Source: Massilia sp. UBA2604
Lineage (GTDB): Bacteria; Pseudomonadota; Gammaproteobacteria; Burkholderiales; Burkholderiaceae_D
NCBI GenBank assembly: GCA_002339265.1
Contig: DDKG01000104.1
Location: 1-14,986, forward strand
Reading direction: 5' to 3'
DNA length: 14,986 nucleotides
The position numbers and the translations under genes are program-made. Numbering within the stretch: position 1 is the stretch's first letter; every line of letters starts with the position of its first letter. The notes under the pieces were generated by a model. That model had not been told where the DNA came from and did not search any database. It was given only the letters and a program-made list of their open reading frames with translations. Below, piece by piece: positions 8,682-14,986 of the stretch.

Positions 8682-9953
8682 ATGCGGCTGCTGCACACCT
8701 CCGACTGGCACCTCGGCCAGACCCTGCACAATCACGACCGGACCTACGAACACCAGTGCTTCCTCGACTGGCTGGCCGACACCCTGGTGGAGGAGCGCAT
8801 CGACGTGCTCCTGATCGCGGGCGACATCTTCGACACCGCCAATCCGTCCTCCAGCGCCCAGCGCCAGCTGTACCGCTTCCTGCAGCAGGCGCGCAACCGC
8901 GTGCCGCAGCTGCAGGTGGTGGTCATCGCCGGCAACCACGATTCGCCGGGCCGGCTGGAAGCGCCGACGCCGCTGCTGGAAGCCCATGGCACGATCGTGG
9001 TCGGCAACGTCCTGCGCCGCGGCGACGGCGAGATCGACCTCGAGCGCCTGCTGGTGCCGCTGCGCGACCGCGACGGCAACACGGCGGCCTGGTGCCTGGC
9101 CGTGCCCTTCCTGCGTCCCGGCGACCTGCCGCGCCTGCGCGCCGCCGAAGGCGACGAACAAGTCGAGGCCACGCCGAAGGATCCCTACCTGCACGGCACT
9201 GCCCTGCTCTACCGCCAGGCGCATGCGCTGGCGCGCGAACGCGCGGCCGAAGGCCAGCCCATCATCGCCATGGGCCACTGCCATATGGCGAAGAGCCAGC
9301 CGTCCGAAGACTCCGAGCGCCGCATCGTGATCGGCGGCAGCGAAGCCCTGCCGGTCAGCATGTTCGACGCCAGCATCGCCTATGCGGCCCTGGGCCACCT
9401 TCACCTGGCCCAGCGCGTCGGCGGCCAGGAGCACATCCGCTACTGCGGCAGCCCGCTGCCGCTGTCGTTCTCCGAAGTCGGCTACCAGCACCAGGTGCTG
9501 CGCATCGATCTCGAGGATGGCAAGGTCCAGGCGATCGTTCCCTTGTACGTGCCGCGTCCGGTGCAGCTGCTGCGCGTGCCGGCCCTGCCCGCCCCGCTGG
9601 AAGACGCGCTGGCGGCGCTGGAGGCATTGGAACTCGACCCCGAGCTGCCGCCGCAAGCCTGGCCTTACCTGGAGGTGCGGGTGCTGCTGGACGGCCCCGA
9701 GCCGGGCCTGCGCGCCCGCATCGAGGCGGTCCTGGCGGATAAGCCCGTGCGGCTGGCCAAGATCGAACCGACGCGCAAGCTGGTGGCCGCATCCGACGAG
9801 GCCGGAGCACTGAGCCTGGACCAGCTGGCCCAGCTGCAGCCGGACGACATCTTCCGCCGCCTGTGGCGGCAAAGGTATGGCGATGAAGCGCCGCCCGAGC
9901 AGATCGAATCGTTCGCCGAACTGTTCCACGCCGTGGAAGGAGACGCGCGATGA
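8682..9953 (+). CDS. sbcD: Exonuclease subunit SbcD (Mre11 type)
   Basis: SbcD is the manganese-dependent nuclease subunit of SbcCD, which opens DNA hairpins and trims blocked double-strand ends. The 423-residue protein carries the calcineurin-type phosphoesterase motifs in order: D8 and H10 in HTSDWHLG, D48 in GDIFD (47-51), N85/H86 in GNHD, GHCH (198-201) and GHLH (238-241). Residues after about 290 form the variable capping and C-terminal SbcC-binding part. The start at 8682 is chosen because family members begin MRLLHTSDWH. An in-frame ATG at 8625 would add 19 unrelated residues and sits almost at the second possible transcription start. No Shine-Dalgarno is seen ahead of 8682, which is odd and suggests weak translation. 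The stop overlaps the sbcC start as ATGA, so the two subunits are coupled. Confidence 0.97.
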   Translation: MRLLHTSDWHLGQTLHNHDRTYEHQCFLDWLADTLVEERIDVLLIAGDIFDTANPSSSAQRQLYRFLQQARNRVPQLQVVVIAGNHDSPGRLEAPTPLLEAHGTIVVGNVLRRGDGEIDLERLLVPLRDRDGNTAAWCLAVPFLRPGDLPRLRAAEGDEQVEATPKDPYLHGTALLYRQAHALARERAAEGQPIIAMGHCHMAKSQPSEDSERRIVIGGSEALPVSMFDASIAYAALGHLHLAQRVGGQEHIRYCGSPLPLSFSEVGYQHQVLRIDLEDGKVQAIVPLYVPRPVQLLRVPALPAPLEDALAALEALELDPELPPQAWPYLEVRVLLDGPEPGLRARIEAVLADKPVRLAKIEPTRKLVAASDEAGALSLDQLAQLQPDDIFRRLWRQRYGDEAPPEQIESFAELFHAVEGDAR

Positions 9954-12900
9954 AGATCCTTCGCATCAGCGGCAAGAACCTGGCCTCGCTGGCGGGTGAA
10001 TTCGCGGTCGACTTCGAGTCCGGTCCGCTGGCCACCACCGGCCTGTTCGCCATCAGCGGCCCGACCGGCGCGGGAAAAAGCACCCTGCTCGACGCCCTGT
10101 GCCTGGCGCTGTACGACGCCACCCCGCGCATGCTCAAGCGCGCCGGCAGCCAGTTGCCGGACGTCGGCGGCGACACCGTCTCGGCGCTCGACCCGCGCAC
10201 CCTGCTGCGGCGCGGCGCGGCCGAGGCCTGGGCCGAAGTCGACTTCGTCGGCAGCGACGATGGCCGCTACCGCGCGCGCTGGAGCGTGCGCCGCTCGTAC
10301 AACAAGCCGGGCGGCGCGCTGCAGCCGGCCAAGATGAGCCTGCACCGCCTGCCTGAGCTCGCGCCGATCGGCGGCACCAAGACCGAGGTGGCGCTTGAAA
10401 TCGTGCAGCGCATCGGCCTGTCGTTCGAGCAGTTTACGCGCGCCGTGCTGCTGGCCCAGAACGAGTTCTCGGCGTTCCTGAAGACCGACGAGAACGAGCG
10501 CGGCGAGCTGCTCGAGACCCTGACCGGCACCACGGTCTACAGCGACATCTCGCGCCGCGCCTTCGAGCGCTACAAGCTCGAACAGCAGCGCACCCAGGTG
10601 CTGCAGGCCAGCCTGGCCAATGTGGCGCCGCTGGCACCAAGCGAACGCGCCCAGCTCGACCTCGAACGCAGCGCCGCCGACGCCGCGCGCGAGGCGCTCG
10701 ACAGCCGCCACGCCCTGCTGGAACAGCAGCTGCGCTGGCACCAGGAACGCGACAAGCTCCAGCGCGGGCAGGTCCAGGCCGAGGAAGCGCTGGCCGCGGC
10801 CAACGCCGAGCGTGGCGCGGCTGCCGAACGGCGCCAGCGCCTGGCCACGCTGGAAGCGGTGCAGCTCGCGCGGCCGCTGGCGGTCGAGGTCCAGCGCCTG
10901 GAAGCCGAACGGCGCCAGGCCCATTCCTCGGTCGCGAAGCTCGAAGCCGAGCTGGCGGCGGCGCTCGAAGCGCGCCGCGCGAGCAACACCGAGGTCGACG
11001 CCGCCATCGCCCGGCTCGATGCGCTGGAAGAGCAGTTGCGCGCCGCCGGACCGCAACTGGACCAGGCCAAGGCTCTGGATGCGGCGTTGGAAACGCTGGC
11101 CCCGGCCCATGCCCAGGCCGGCAGCGCGCTGGAAGCGGCGCGCCGGCAGGCCAGGGAAGCGCGCGTCCAGCATCAAGCGAAGTCCGAGGAACTGGCGCGC
11201 GCCCGCAACCTGCGCGACGCTGCCGCGGCCTGGCTGGCGGCGCAGTCGCGCCACGAAGCCGTCGCTACCGGCTGGCAGCAGTGGGAACGCCTGCTGCGCC
11301 AGGCCGGCCAGGCCCAGGACGCCCTCGCCGCCGGCGAGACGGCGCTGGCCGCGACGCGCAGCGCGGCCGAGCAGGCCGCCGGACGCGACGCCCAGGCGGC
11401 AAGCGCATTGACCCAGGCAATCGAGCGCCTCGATGCGCTGGAAGCGCACCGGCGCATGGCGATGGCGGCGCTCGAAGCGTTCGACGCCGAGGCGATCGGC
11501 GCCGAACGCCGGCAACTCGAGGCGCGCCGCGAAGGGCTTGCGGCGGCCGAACGCACCTGGCTCGATCTCGCCGCCGCGCACGAGGCGCTGGCCGGCATCG
11601 TCCGCGACAGCGAGCGCGCCGCGAGCGCCGCGGCGAGCGCCGAGCAATCCTTGCTGGAAGCGCGCGCCGCCGCGCCCGCGCTGGAGTCGGCCATGGCCCA
11701 GGCCGAGCGCTCGCTGAGCGCCGCCGAACTGGCCTGCGCCGCCGACGTGGAGCAACTGCGCGCCAACCTGGCCGACGACGATCCCTGCCCGGTCTGCGGC
11801 GCCCTCGATCACCCCTACGCCCACCAGGATGCGACGTTGAAGGCGATGCTGGCCGGCCTGAGATCCGAAGTCGATGCCTGCCGCACCCGCGTACGCGAGA
11901 ATGGCGCGCTGCAGGCAACCCACCATGCCGCGTTGAGCACTGCCCAGGAACGCCTGGCGGCGCTGGCGCAGGATCGCACGGACATCGATGCCCGCATTGC
12001 CGGCCTGGCCACGGCCTGGGATGCCGATCCGCTCGCCAAGGAAGCGCCGGGCGAAACGGATCGCACCGACTGGTTCGGCGCACAGCGCACGCTGGCGCGC
12101 GACGCGCTCGATGCGCTGGCGTTGCGTGAACAGGCCTGGCGCGCCGCCGCCGCCGCGCGCGACGCGGCTCAGCGCGACGTCGATAACGCGCAAGCGGTGC
12201 TGGCGACCTTGCGCAAGAACGCCGAGTCCGAGCGCGAGGCGGCGGCGCGCCTGCAGAACGAACTCAAGACCCTGGACACTGGCCAGGAGGCGGCGCGCAA
12301 GCAGCTGGGGACCATGCTAGCCGAACTCGATCCCCCCATGGCGGCCGCCCACGGCGACGGCTGGCAAGCCGCATGGCGGCGCGACCCTGCGGGCTGGAGC
12401 CAGGCGCGCGCCACGGAGGTCCTGCAATGGCGCGAGCAGACCGACATCCAGGCCCGCGCCTCCGCATCGCTGGCCACACTGGAAGTGGAATCCGGCGCGG
12501 CCCAGGCGCGCATCGCCGAGATCGACGAGGCCGGCGCTAGGCTGGCCGCCGATTTCGAACGCATCGATGGCGACGTCAAGCAGAAGCGCGAGGCGCGCGC
12601 TGCCCTGTGGCAGGGCCGCGCCGCAAGCGAGGTAGAACGCGAATTGACTGCCGCCGTGAGCGGCGCACGCGAACAGGTCGCGACGCGCCAGCAGGCTGCC
12701 GTTGACGCGGCGCAGGCCGAGACGCGGGCCCGCACCGCTCAGGCCCAGCTGCTTGAGCGCATCGCGGAACTGGACGGGGCGGGCGCCACGGCCAGCATCC
12801 GGCTCGCCGATTGGCTGGAAGACTACCGGCGCCAGGCCGATGGCCTGGATGACATCCACGACACCGACGAACTGGCGCGCCTGCTGCAGGTCGGCGCCGC

Positions 12901-13699
12901 GTGGCTGGCGCAGGAACGAACCGCCCTGAACGCCATCGAGACCCAGGTCGGCAACGCGACGGCGATCCTGAACGAACGGCGCGCCCAGGCCGCGGCGCAC
13001 CTCGCCTCGAGCCCGCCGGATGGGCAACCGTTCGAAGCGGTGCAGGCCACCTTCGCCGCGCTGGCGACTGAACGCCAGGCCGCGATCGAGGCTGCCACCG
13101 CGCTGCGCCTGCGCGCGCTGCAGGACGACGAGCGGCGCCACCAGGCCGAATCCAGCTTGGCCGAGATCGAGCGCCAGCAGGCGGTCGAGCAGCGCTGGGG
13201 CAAGCTGTCGGAGCTGATCGGCTCCAGCGACGGCAAGAAGTTCCGCAACTACGCCCAGCAGTTCACGCTGGACGTACTGCTCGGCTACGCCAACGAACAC
13301 CTGAAGCAGCTGGCGCGCCGCTACCGCCTGGAGCGGGTCAGCTACCAGGGCATGCCGTCACTGGCGCTGATGGTGCGCGACCAGGACATGGGCGGCGAAG
13401 TGCGTTCGGTGAACTCCCTGTCGGGCGGCGAGTCGTTCCTGGTGTCGCTGGCGCTGGCGCTGGGCCTGGCCTCGCTGTCGTCGAACCGGGTGCGGGTCGA
13501 GTCGCTGTTCATCGACGAGGGCTTCGGCAGCCTCGATAGCGAGACGCTGGGAGTGGCGATGGATGCGTTGGATGCGCTGCAGTCGATGGGCCGCAAGGTC
13601 GGCGTGATCTCGCACGTGCAGGAGATGACCGAGCGGATCGCGACCAAGGTGCTGGTGCGGCCTGCGGGTGGGGGCAGTAGCGCGGTGGTGGTGGAGTAA
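9950..13699 (+). CDS. sbcC: ATPase subunit SbcC (Rad50 type)
   Basis: SbcC is the SMC-like ATPase that partners SbcD; two long coiled-coil arms meet at a zinc hook and the ATPase head controls access of DNA to the nuclease. The 1249-residue protein has Walker A GPTGAGKST at 37-45, the zinc-hook CPVC at 613-616 almost exactly mid-protein, ABC signature LSGGE at 1157-1161, Walker B LFIDEGFGSLD at 1186-1196, and the switch histidine in GVISHV (H1222). Between the heads lie very Ala/Glu/Arg-rich coiled coils (about 190-600 and 640-1060). It is about 200 residues longer than E. coli SbcC (1048), the extra length being in the arms. AGGAG 7 bases upstream and the ATGA overlap with sbcD support the start. 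It is the last gene of the operon; no clear terminator follows before the repeat cluster. Confidence 0.97.
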   Translation: MKILRISGKNLASLAGEFAVDFESGPLATTGLFAISGPTGAGKSTLLDALCLALYDATPRMLKRAGSQLPDVGGDTVSALDPRTLLRRGAAEAWAEVDFVGSDDGRYRARWSVRRSYNKPGGALQPAKMSLHRLPELAPIGGTKTEVALEIVQRIGLSFEQFTRAVLLAQNEFSAFLKTDENERGELLETLTGTTVYSDISRRAFERYKLEQQRTQVLQASLANVAPLAPSERAQLDLERSAADAAREALDSRHALLEQQLRWHQERDKLQRGQVQAEEALAAANAERGAAAERRQRLATLEAVQLARPLAVEVQRLEAERRQAHSSVAKLEAELAAALEARRASNTEVDAAIARLDALEEQLRAAGPQLDQAKALDAALETLAPAHAQAGSALEAARRQAREARVQHQAKSEELARARNLRDAAAAWLAAQSRHEAVATGWQQWERLLRQAGQAQDALAAGETALAATRSAAEQAAGRDAQAASALTQAIERLDALEAHRRMAMAALEAFDAEAIGAERRQLEARREGLAAAERTWLDLAAAHEALAGIVRDSERAASAAASAEQSLLEARAAAPALESAMAQAERSLSAAELACAADVEQLRANLADDDPCPVCGALDHPYAHQDATLKAMLAGLRSEVDACRTRVRENGALQATHHAALSTAQERLAALAQDRTDIDARIAGLATAWDADPLAKEAPGETDRTDWFGAQRTLARDALDALALREQAWRAAAAARDAAQRDVDNAQAVLATLRKNAESEREAAARLQNELKTLDTGQEAARKQLGTMLAELDPPMAAAHGDGWQAAWRRDPAGWSQARATEVLQWREQTDIQARASASLATLEVESGAAQARIAEIDEAGARLAADFERIDGDVKQKREARAALWQGRAASEVERELTAAVSGAREQVATRQQAAVDAAQAETRARTAQAQLLERIAELDGAGATASIRLADWLEDYRRQADGLDDIHDTDELARLLQVGAAWLAQERTALNAIETQVGNATAILNERRAQAAAHLASSPPDGQPFEAVQATFAALATERQAAIEAATALRLRALQDDERRHQAESSLAEIERQQAVEQRWGKLSELIGSSDGKKFRNYAQQFTLDVLLGYANEHLKQLARRYRLERVSYQGMPSLALMVRDQDMGGEVRSVNSLSGGESFLVSLALALGLASLSSNRVRVESLFIDEGFGSLDSETLGVAMDALDALQSMGRKVGVISHVQEMTERIATKVLVRPAGGGSSAVVVE

Positions 13700-13722
13700 G
13701 TACCTTATTGTTGGCCCAAAAA

Positions 13723-13740
13723 CGTCGTCCCCGCGAAGGC
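13723..13740 (+). repeat. REP-like repeat, copy A (left half only)
   Basis: CGTCGTCCCCGCGAAGGC matches the left half of the repeat exactly and then breaks off into GCACTGGTGTCCGGGATAAT, unrelated to the other copies. It looks truncated or interrupted, and it lacks the right arm of the hairpin. Confidence 0.6.
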
Positions 13741-13798
13741 GCACTGGTGTCCGGGATAATTTCACGCCTCTGAAATATAAAGAGTCATAGCTAAAACC

Positions 13799-13828
13799 AC
13801 GTCGTTCCCCGAAGGCGGGAACCCAAGT
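13799..13828 (+). repeat. REP-like repeat, copy B
   Basis: Full-length copy, CGTCGTTCCCCGAAGGCGGG then AACCCAAGT. It folds as GTTCCC (13804-13809), a 7-base loop, and GGGAAC (13817-13822). It forms an inverted pair with copy C, about 77 bases away. Confidence 0.75.
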
Positions 13829-13905
13829 GTCGCCAGCCAGCGGCCTTAAAATCGACCTCCGATGGACGTTGGGGCCAAGTTGGAGGATGAACATTCTGTG
13901 ACTTC

Positions 13906-13936
13906 ACTTGGATTCCCGCCTGCGCGGGAATGACGT
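13906..13936 (-). repeat. REP-like repeat, copy C (inverted)
   Basis: Inverted full-length copy (ACTTGGATTCCCGCC onwards on the plus strand). It has an 8-base perfect stem, ATTCCCGC at 13912-13919 and GCGGGAAT at 13924-13931, with loop CTGC. It faces copy B. Confidence 0.78.
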
Positions 13937-13970
13937 GCATACTTTGCGAATAAATATTCCGGACGCTAGT

Positions 13971-13992
13971 GCGCGAAGGCGGGGACCCAAGT
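13971..13992 (+). repeat. REP-like repeat, copy D (left arm degraded)
   Basis: GCGAAGGCGGGGACCCAAGT is intact on the right side, but the expected CGTCGTCCCC on the left is replaced by unrelated bases. It forms an inverted pair with copy E, about 44 bases away; the 20-base right side is exactly complementary to parts of copy E (ACTTGGGTCCCCGCC). Confidence 0.7.
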
Positions 13993-14036
13993 TTGCTCGC
14001 TTAGCCACAACGATTTGCGTCAGTGGTCTGCGTGAG

Positions 14037-14066
14037 ACTTGGGTCCCCGCCTCCGCGGGGACGACG
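14037..14066 (-). repeat. REP-like repeat, copy E (inverted), hairpin near the dehydratase stop
   Basis: Inverted full-length copy with a perfect 8-base stem, GTCCCCGC (14043-14050) and GCGGGGAC (14055-14062), and loop CTCC. It lies about 36 bases beyond the stop of the dehydratase gene. It may therefore act as its transcription end or protect the 3' end of the message, though there is no T tract. Confidence 0.75.
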
Positions 14067-14101
14067 GTCTTGAGGCTAACGAAGGAATACGTTCGCCGGC
14101 C

Positions 14102-14986
14102 TTAGTGGTTGTGACGGGGCATATCGTGCCCCACGCCGCGATACGGCAACGCCAGTTCCATGCACGCGCCCTTGTGCAGCTGGCCCACCGTGGCGCGATA
14201 GATTTCCTGCCACGGGGTCTGGCTGGCAGGGATCATCGGCGGCGCGTCGCTGCGGCGCGCTTCCAGTTCCTCGTCCGACAGCAGCACGTCGCAGCGGCCA
14301 TGGTTCAGGTCCACGCGGATCACGTCGCCCGTGCGCAGCAACGCCAGGTTGCCGCCGGCCGCGCTTTCGGGCGAGGCGTTCAGGATCGACGGGCTGTCCG
14401 AGGTGCCCGACTGGCGGCCGTCGCCCAGGGTCGGCAGGTTGTTGATGCCTTCCTTGATCAGGTGATCGGGCGGCTGCATGTTGACCACCTCGGCCGAACC
14501 GGGCCAGCCCACCGGGCCGGCGCCGCGGATCACCAGCATCGTGTACTCGTCGATGCCCAGGCTCGGGTCGTTGATCCGGTGGTGGTAATCGTCCGAACCG
14601 TCGAACACGACCACCTTGCACTCGAAGCAGTTCTCGTGCCCCGGGTTCGCCAGATAGCGCGCGCGGAAGGCCGGCGAGATCACGCTGGTCTTCATGATCG
14701 CGAAGTCGAACAGATTGCCCTTCAGGACCAGGAAGCCCGCCGTTTCCTTCAGCGGCTCGGCGAACGGCTTGATCATCTCGCGGTCGTCGGTCTCGCGGTC
14801 GTAGATGTTCTCGGCCATGAGTTTTCCGGTGACGGTCAGGCGTTGCGAGCGCAGCTTGCCCGCCTGTTCCAGTTCCCACATCACGGCCGGCACGCCGCCG
14901 GCGCGGTGGAAGCGCTCGCCCAGGTATTTGCCGGCCGGCTGCATGTTCAGCAGCAGCGGCACGTCGTAGCCGTATTCCATCCAGTC
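14102..14986 (-). CDS. IlvD/Edd-family sugar-acid dehydratase, N-terminal half cut by window edge
   Basis: The C-terminal 294 residues of a dehydratase of the IlvD/Edd family, iron-sulphur enzymes that remove water from dihydroxy acids or sugar acids to give 2-keto acids. Visible family motifs are NMQPAGKYLGE, KVVVFDGSDDYHHRINDP, VIRGAGPVGWPGSAEVVNM, and GDGRQSGTSDSPSILNASPE. The last (GDGRQSG encoded at 14405-14425) holds the serine thought to act as catalytic base. The DDYHHRIND and GTSDSPSILNASPE wording fits the sugar-acid branch (L-arabinonate or D-xylonate dehydratase type) better than IlvD or Edd proper, but the substrate cannot be fixed from this half. The iron-sulphur cysteines and the true start lie beyond 14986; full members have about 580 residues. 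Copy E of the repeat follows the stop. Confidence 0.9.
   Translation of the reverse strand, partial: DWMEYGYDVPLLLNMQPAGKYLGERFHRAGGVPAVMWELEQAGKLRSQRLTVTGKLMAENIYDRETDDREMIKPFAEPLKETAGFLVLKGNLFDFAIMKTSVISPAFRARYLANPGHENCFECKVVVFDGSDDYHHRINDPSLGIDEYTMLVIRGAGPVGWPGSAEVVNMQPPDHLIKEGINNLPTLGDGRQSGTSDSPSILNASPESAAGGNLALLRTGDVIRVDLNHGRCDVLLSDEELEARRSDAPPMIPASQTPWQEIYRATVGQLHKGACMELALPYRGVGHDMPRHNH

Larger units (their letters stand above)
13700..14101. other. Gene-free region with a cluster of REP-like repeats
   Basis: About 400 bases between the converging ends of sbcC and the dehydratase gene. It contains five copies or partial copies of a repeat of about 30 bases, whose full form is CGTCGTCCCCGCGAAGGCGG followed by GGACCCAAGT. 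Two pairs are arranged head to head as inverted repeats. Between them lies AT-richer filler of no recognised origin. Reading frames through this area are translations of the repeats and not genes. Confidence 0.75.

Noticed and set aside
8421..9929. Open frame on the minus strand (502 residues) opposite sbcD
   Set aside because: Antisense to sbcD with all its catalytic motifs; no domain or ribosome site supports the opposite strand.
9665..12193. Very long open frame on the minus strand (842 residues) opposite sbcC
   Set aside because: Shadow of the Ala/Glu/Arg-rich coiled-coil coding sequence; composition is abnormal and no family is recognised.
8682..13699. sbcD-sbcC as part of a novel defence system
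   Set aside because: Both proteins match standard SbcD and SbcC from end to end and no extra effector gene is linked, so this is the housekeeping nuclease.
13358..13894. Minus-strand open frame of 178 residues over the sbcC end and repeats
   Set aside because: It covers the conserved SbcC head on the other strand and repeat DNA; no ribosome site or domain.
13723..14066. Possible CRISPR array from repeated units
   Set aside because: The units are imperfect, in alternating orientation and irregularly spaced, unlike CRISPR repeats, and no cas gene is present.
13908..14105. Small plus-strand open frame starting MDSRLRGNDV
   Set aside because: Phrases such as DSRLRGNDV and WVPASAGTT are translations of the REP-like repeats and appear as false small genes in many genomes.

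Overview
This window looks like a stretch of ordinary chromosome from a GC-rich betaproteobacterium, most likely of the Oxalobacteraceae (Massilia/Telluria-like). The reasons are the strong G/C third-position bias, the protein flavours (a ClpB, MoaE and CrcB of Burkholderiales type, and a small hemerythrin-like protein resembling ones I recall from this family), and the dispersed repeats of the type CGTCGTCCCCGCGAAGGCGGGG. The taxonomic call is inference; no rRNA or other marker gene is present.

Layout. Positions 1-1136 (minus) hold most of aceA, isocitrate lyase, cut by the left edge, with a 350-base control region containing a promoter and two clear palindromes. Positions 1486-8325 (minus) carry a run of five genes, read right to left: a small divergent hemerythrin-like protein, an 886-residue DUF349 repeat protein, moaE (molybdopterin synthase large subunit), crcB/fluC (fluoride channel) and clpB (disaggregase). 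The DUF349 gene, moaE and crcB overlap each other, so they are probably co-transcribed and translationally coupled. clpB has its own very good sigma-32 promoter in the 91-base gap after crcB and ends at a strong hairpin. Positions 8682-13699 (plus) are the divergent sbcD-sbcC operon, the Mre11/Rad50-type nuclease complex, joined by an ATGA overlap. Positions 13700-14101 are a gene-free patch holding five copies of a short repeat, four of which form two inverted pairs. Positions 14102-14986 (minus) are the C-terminal half of an IlvD/Edd-family sugar-acid dehydratase that runs off the right edge.

How the parts fit together. Most genes here are housekeeping: glyoxylate shunt, protein disaggregation, molybdenum cofactor, fluoride export, DNA hairpin and end processing, and sugar-acid catabolism. 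I see no phage, conjugative, CRISPR or defence island. The least understood items are the DUF349 protein, translationally coupled to moaE with no moaD beside it, the hemerythrin-like protein that seems to lack most iron ligands, the palindromic control region of aceA, and the repeat cluster after sbcC. I found no convincing new multi-gene system.
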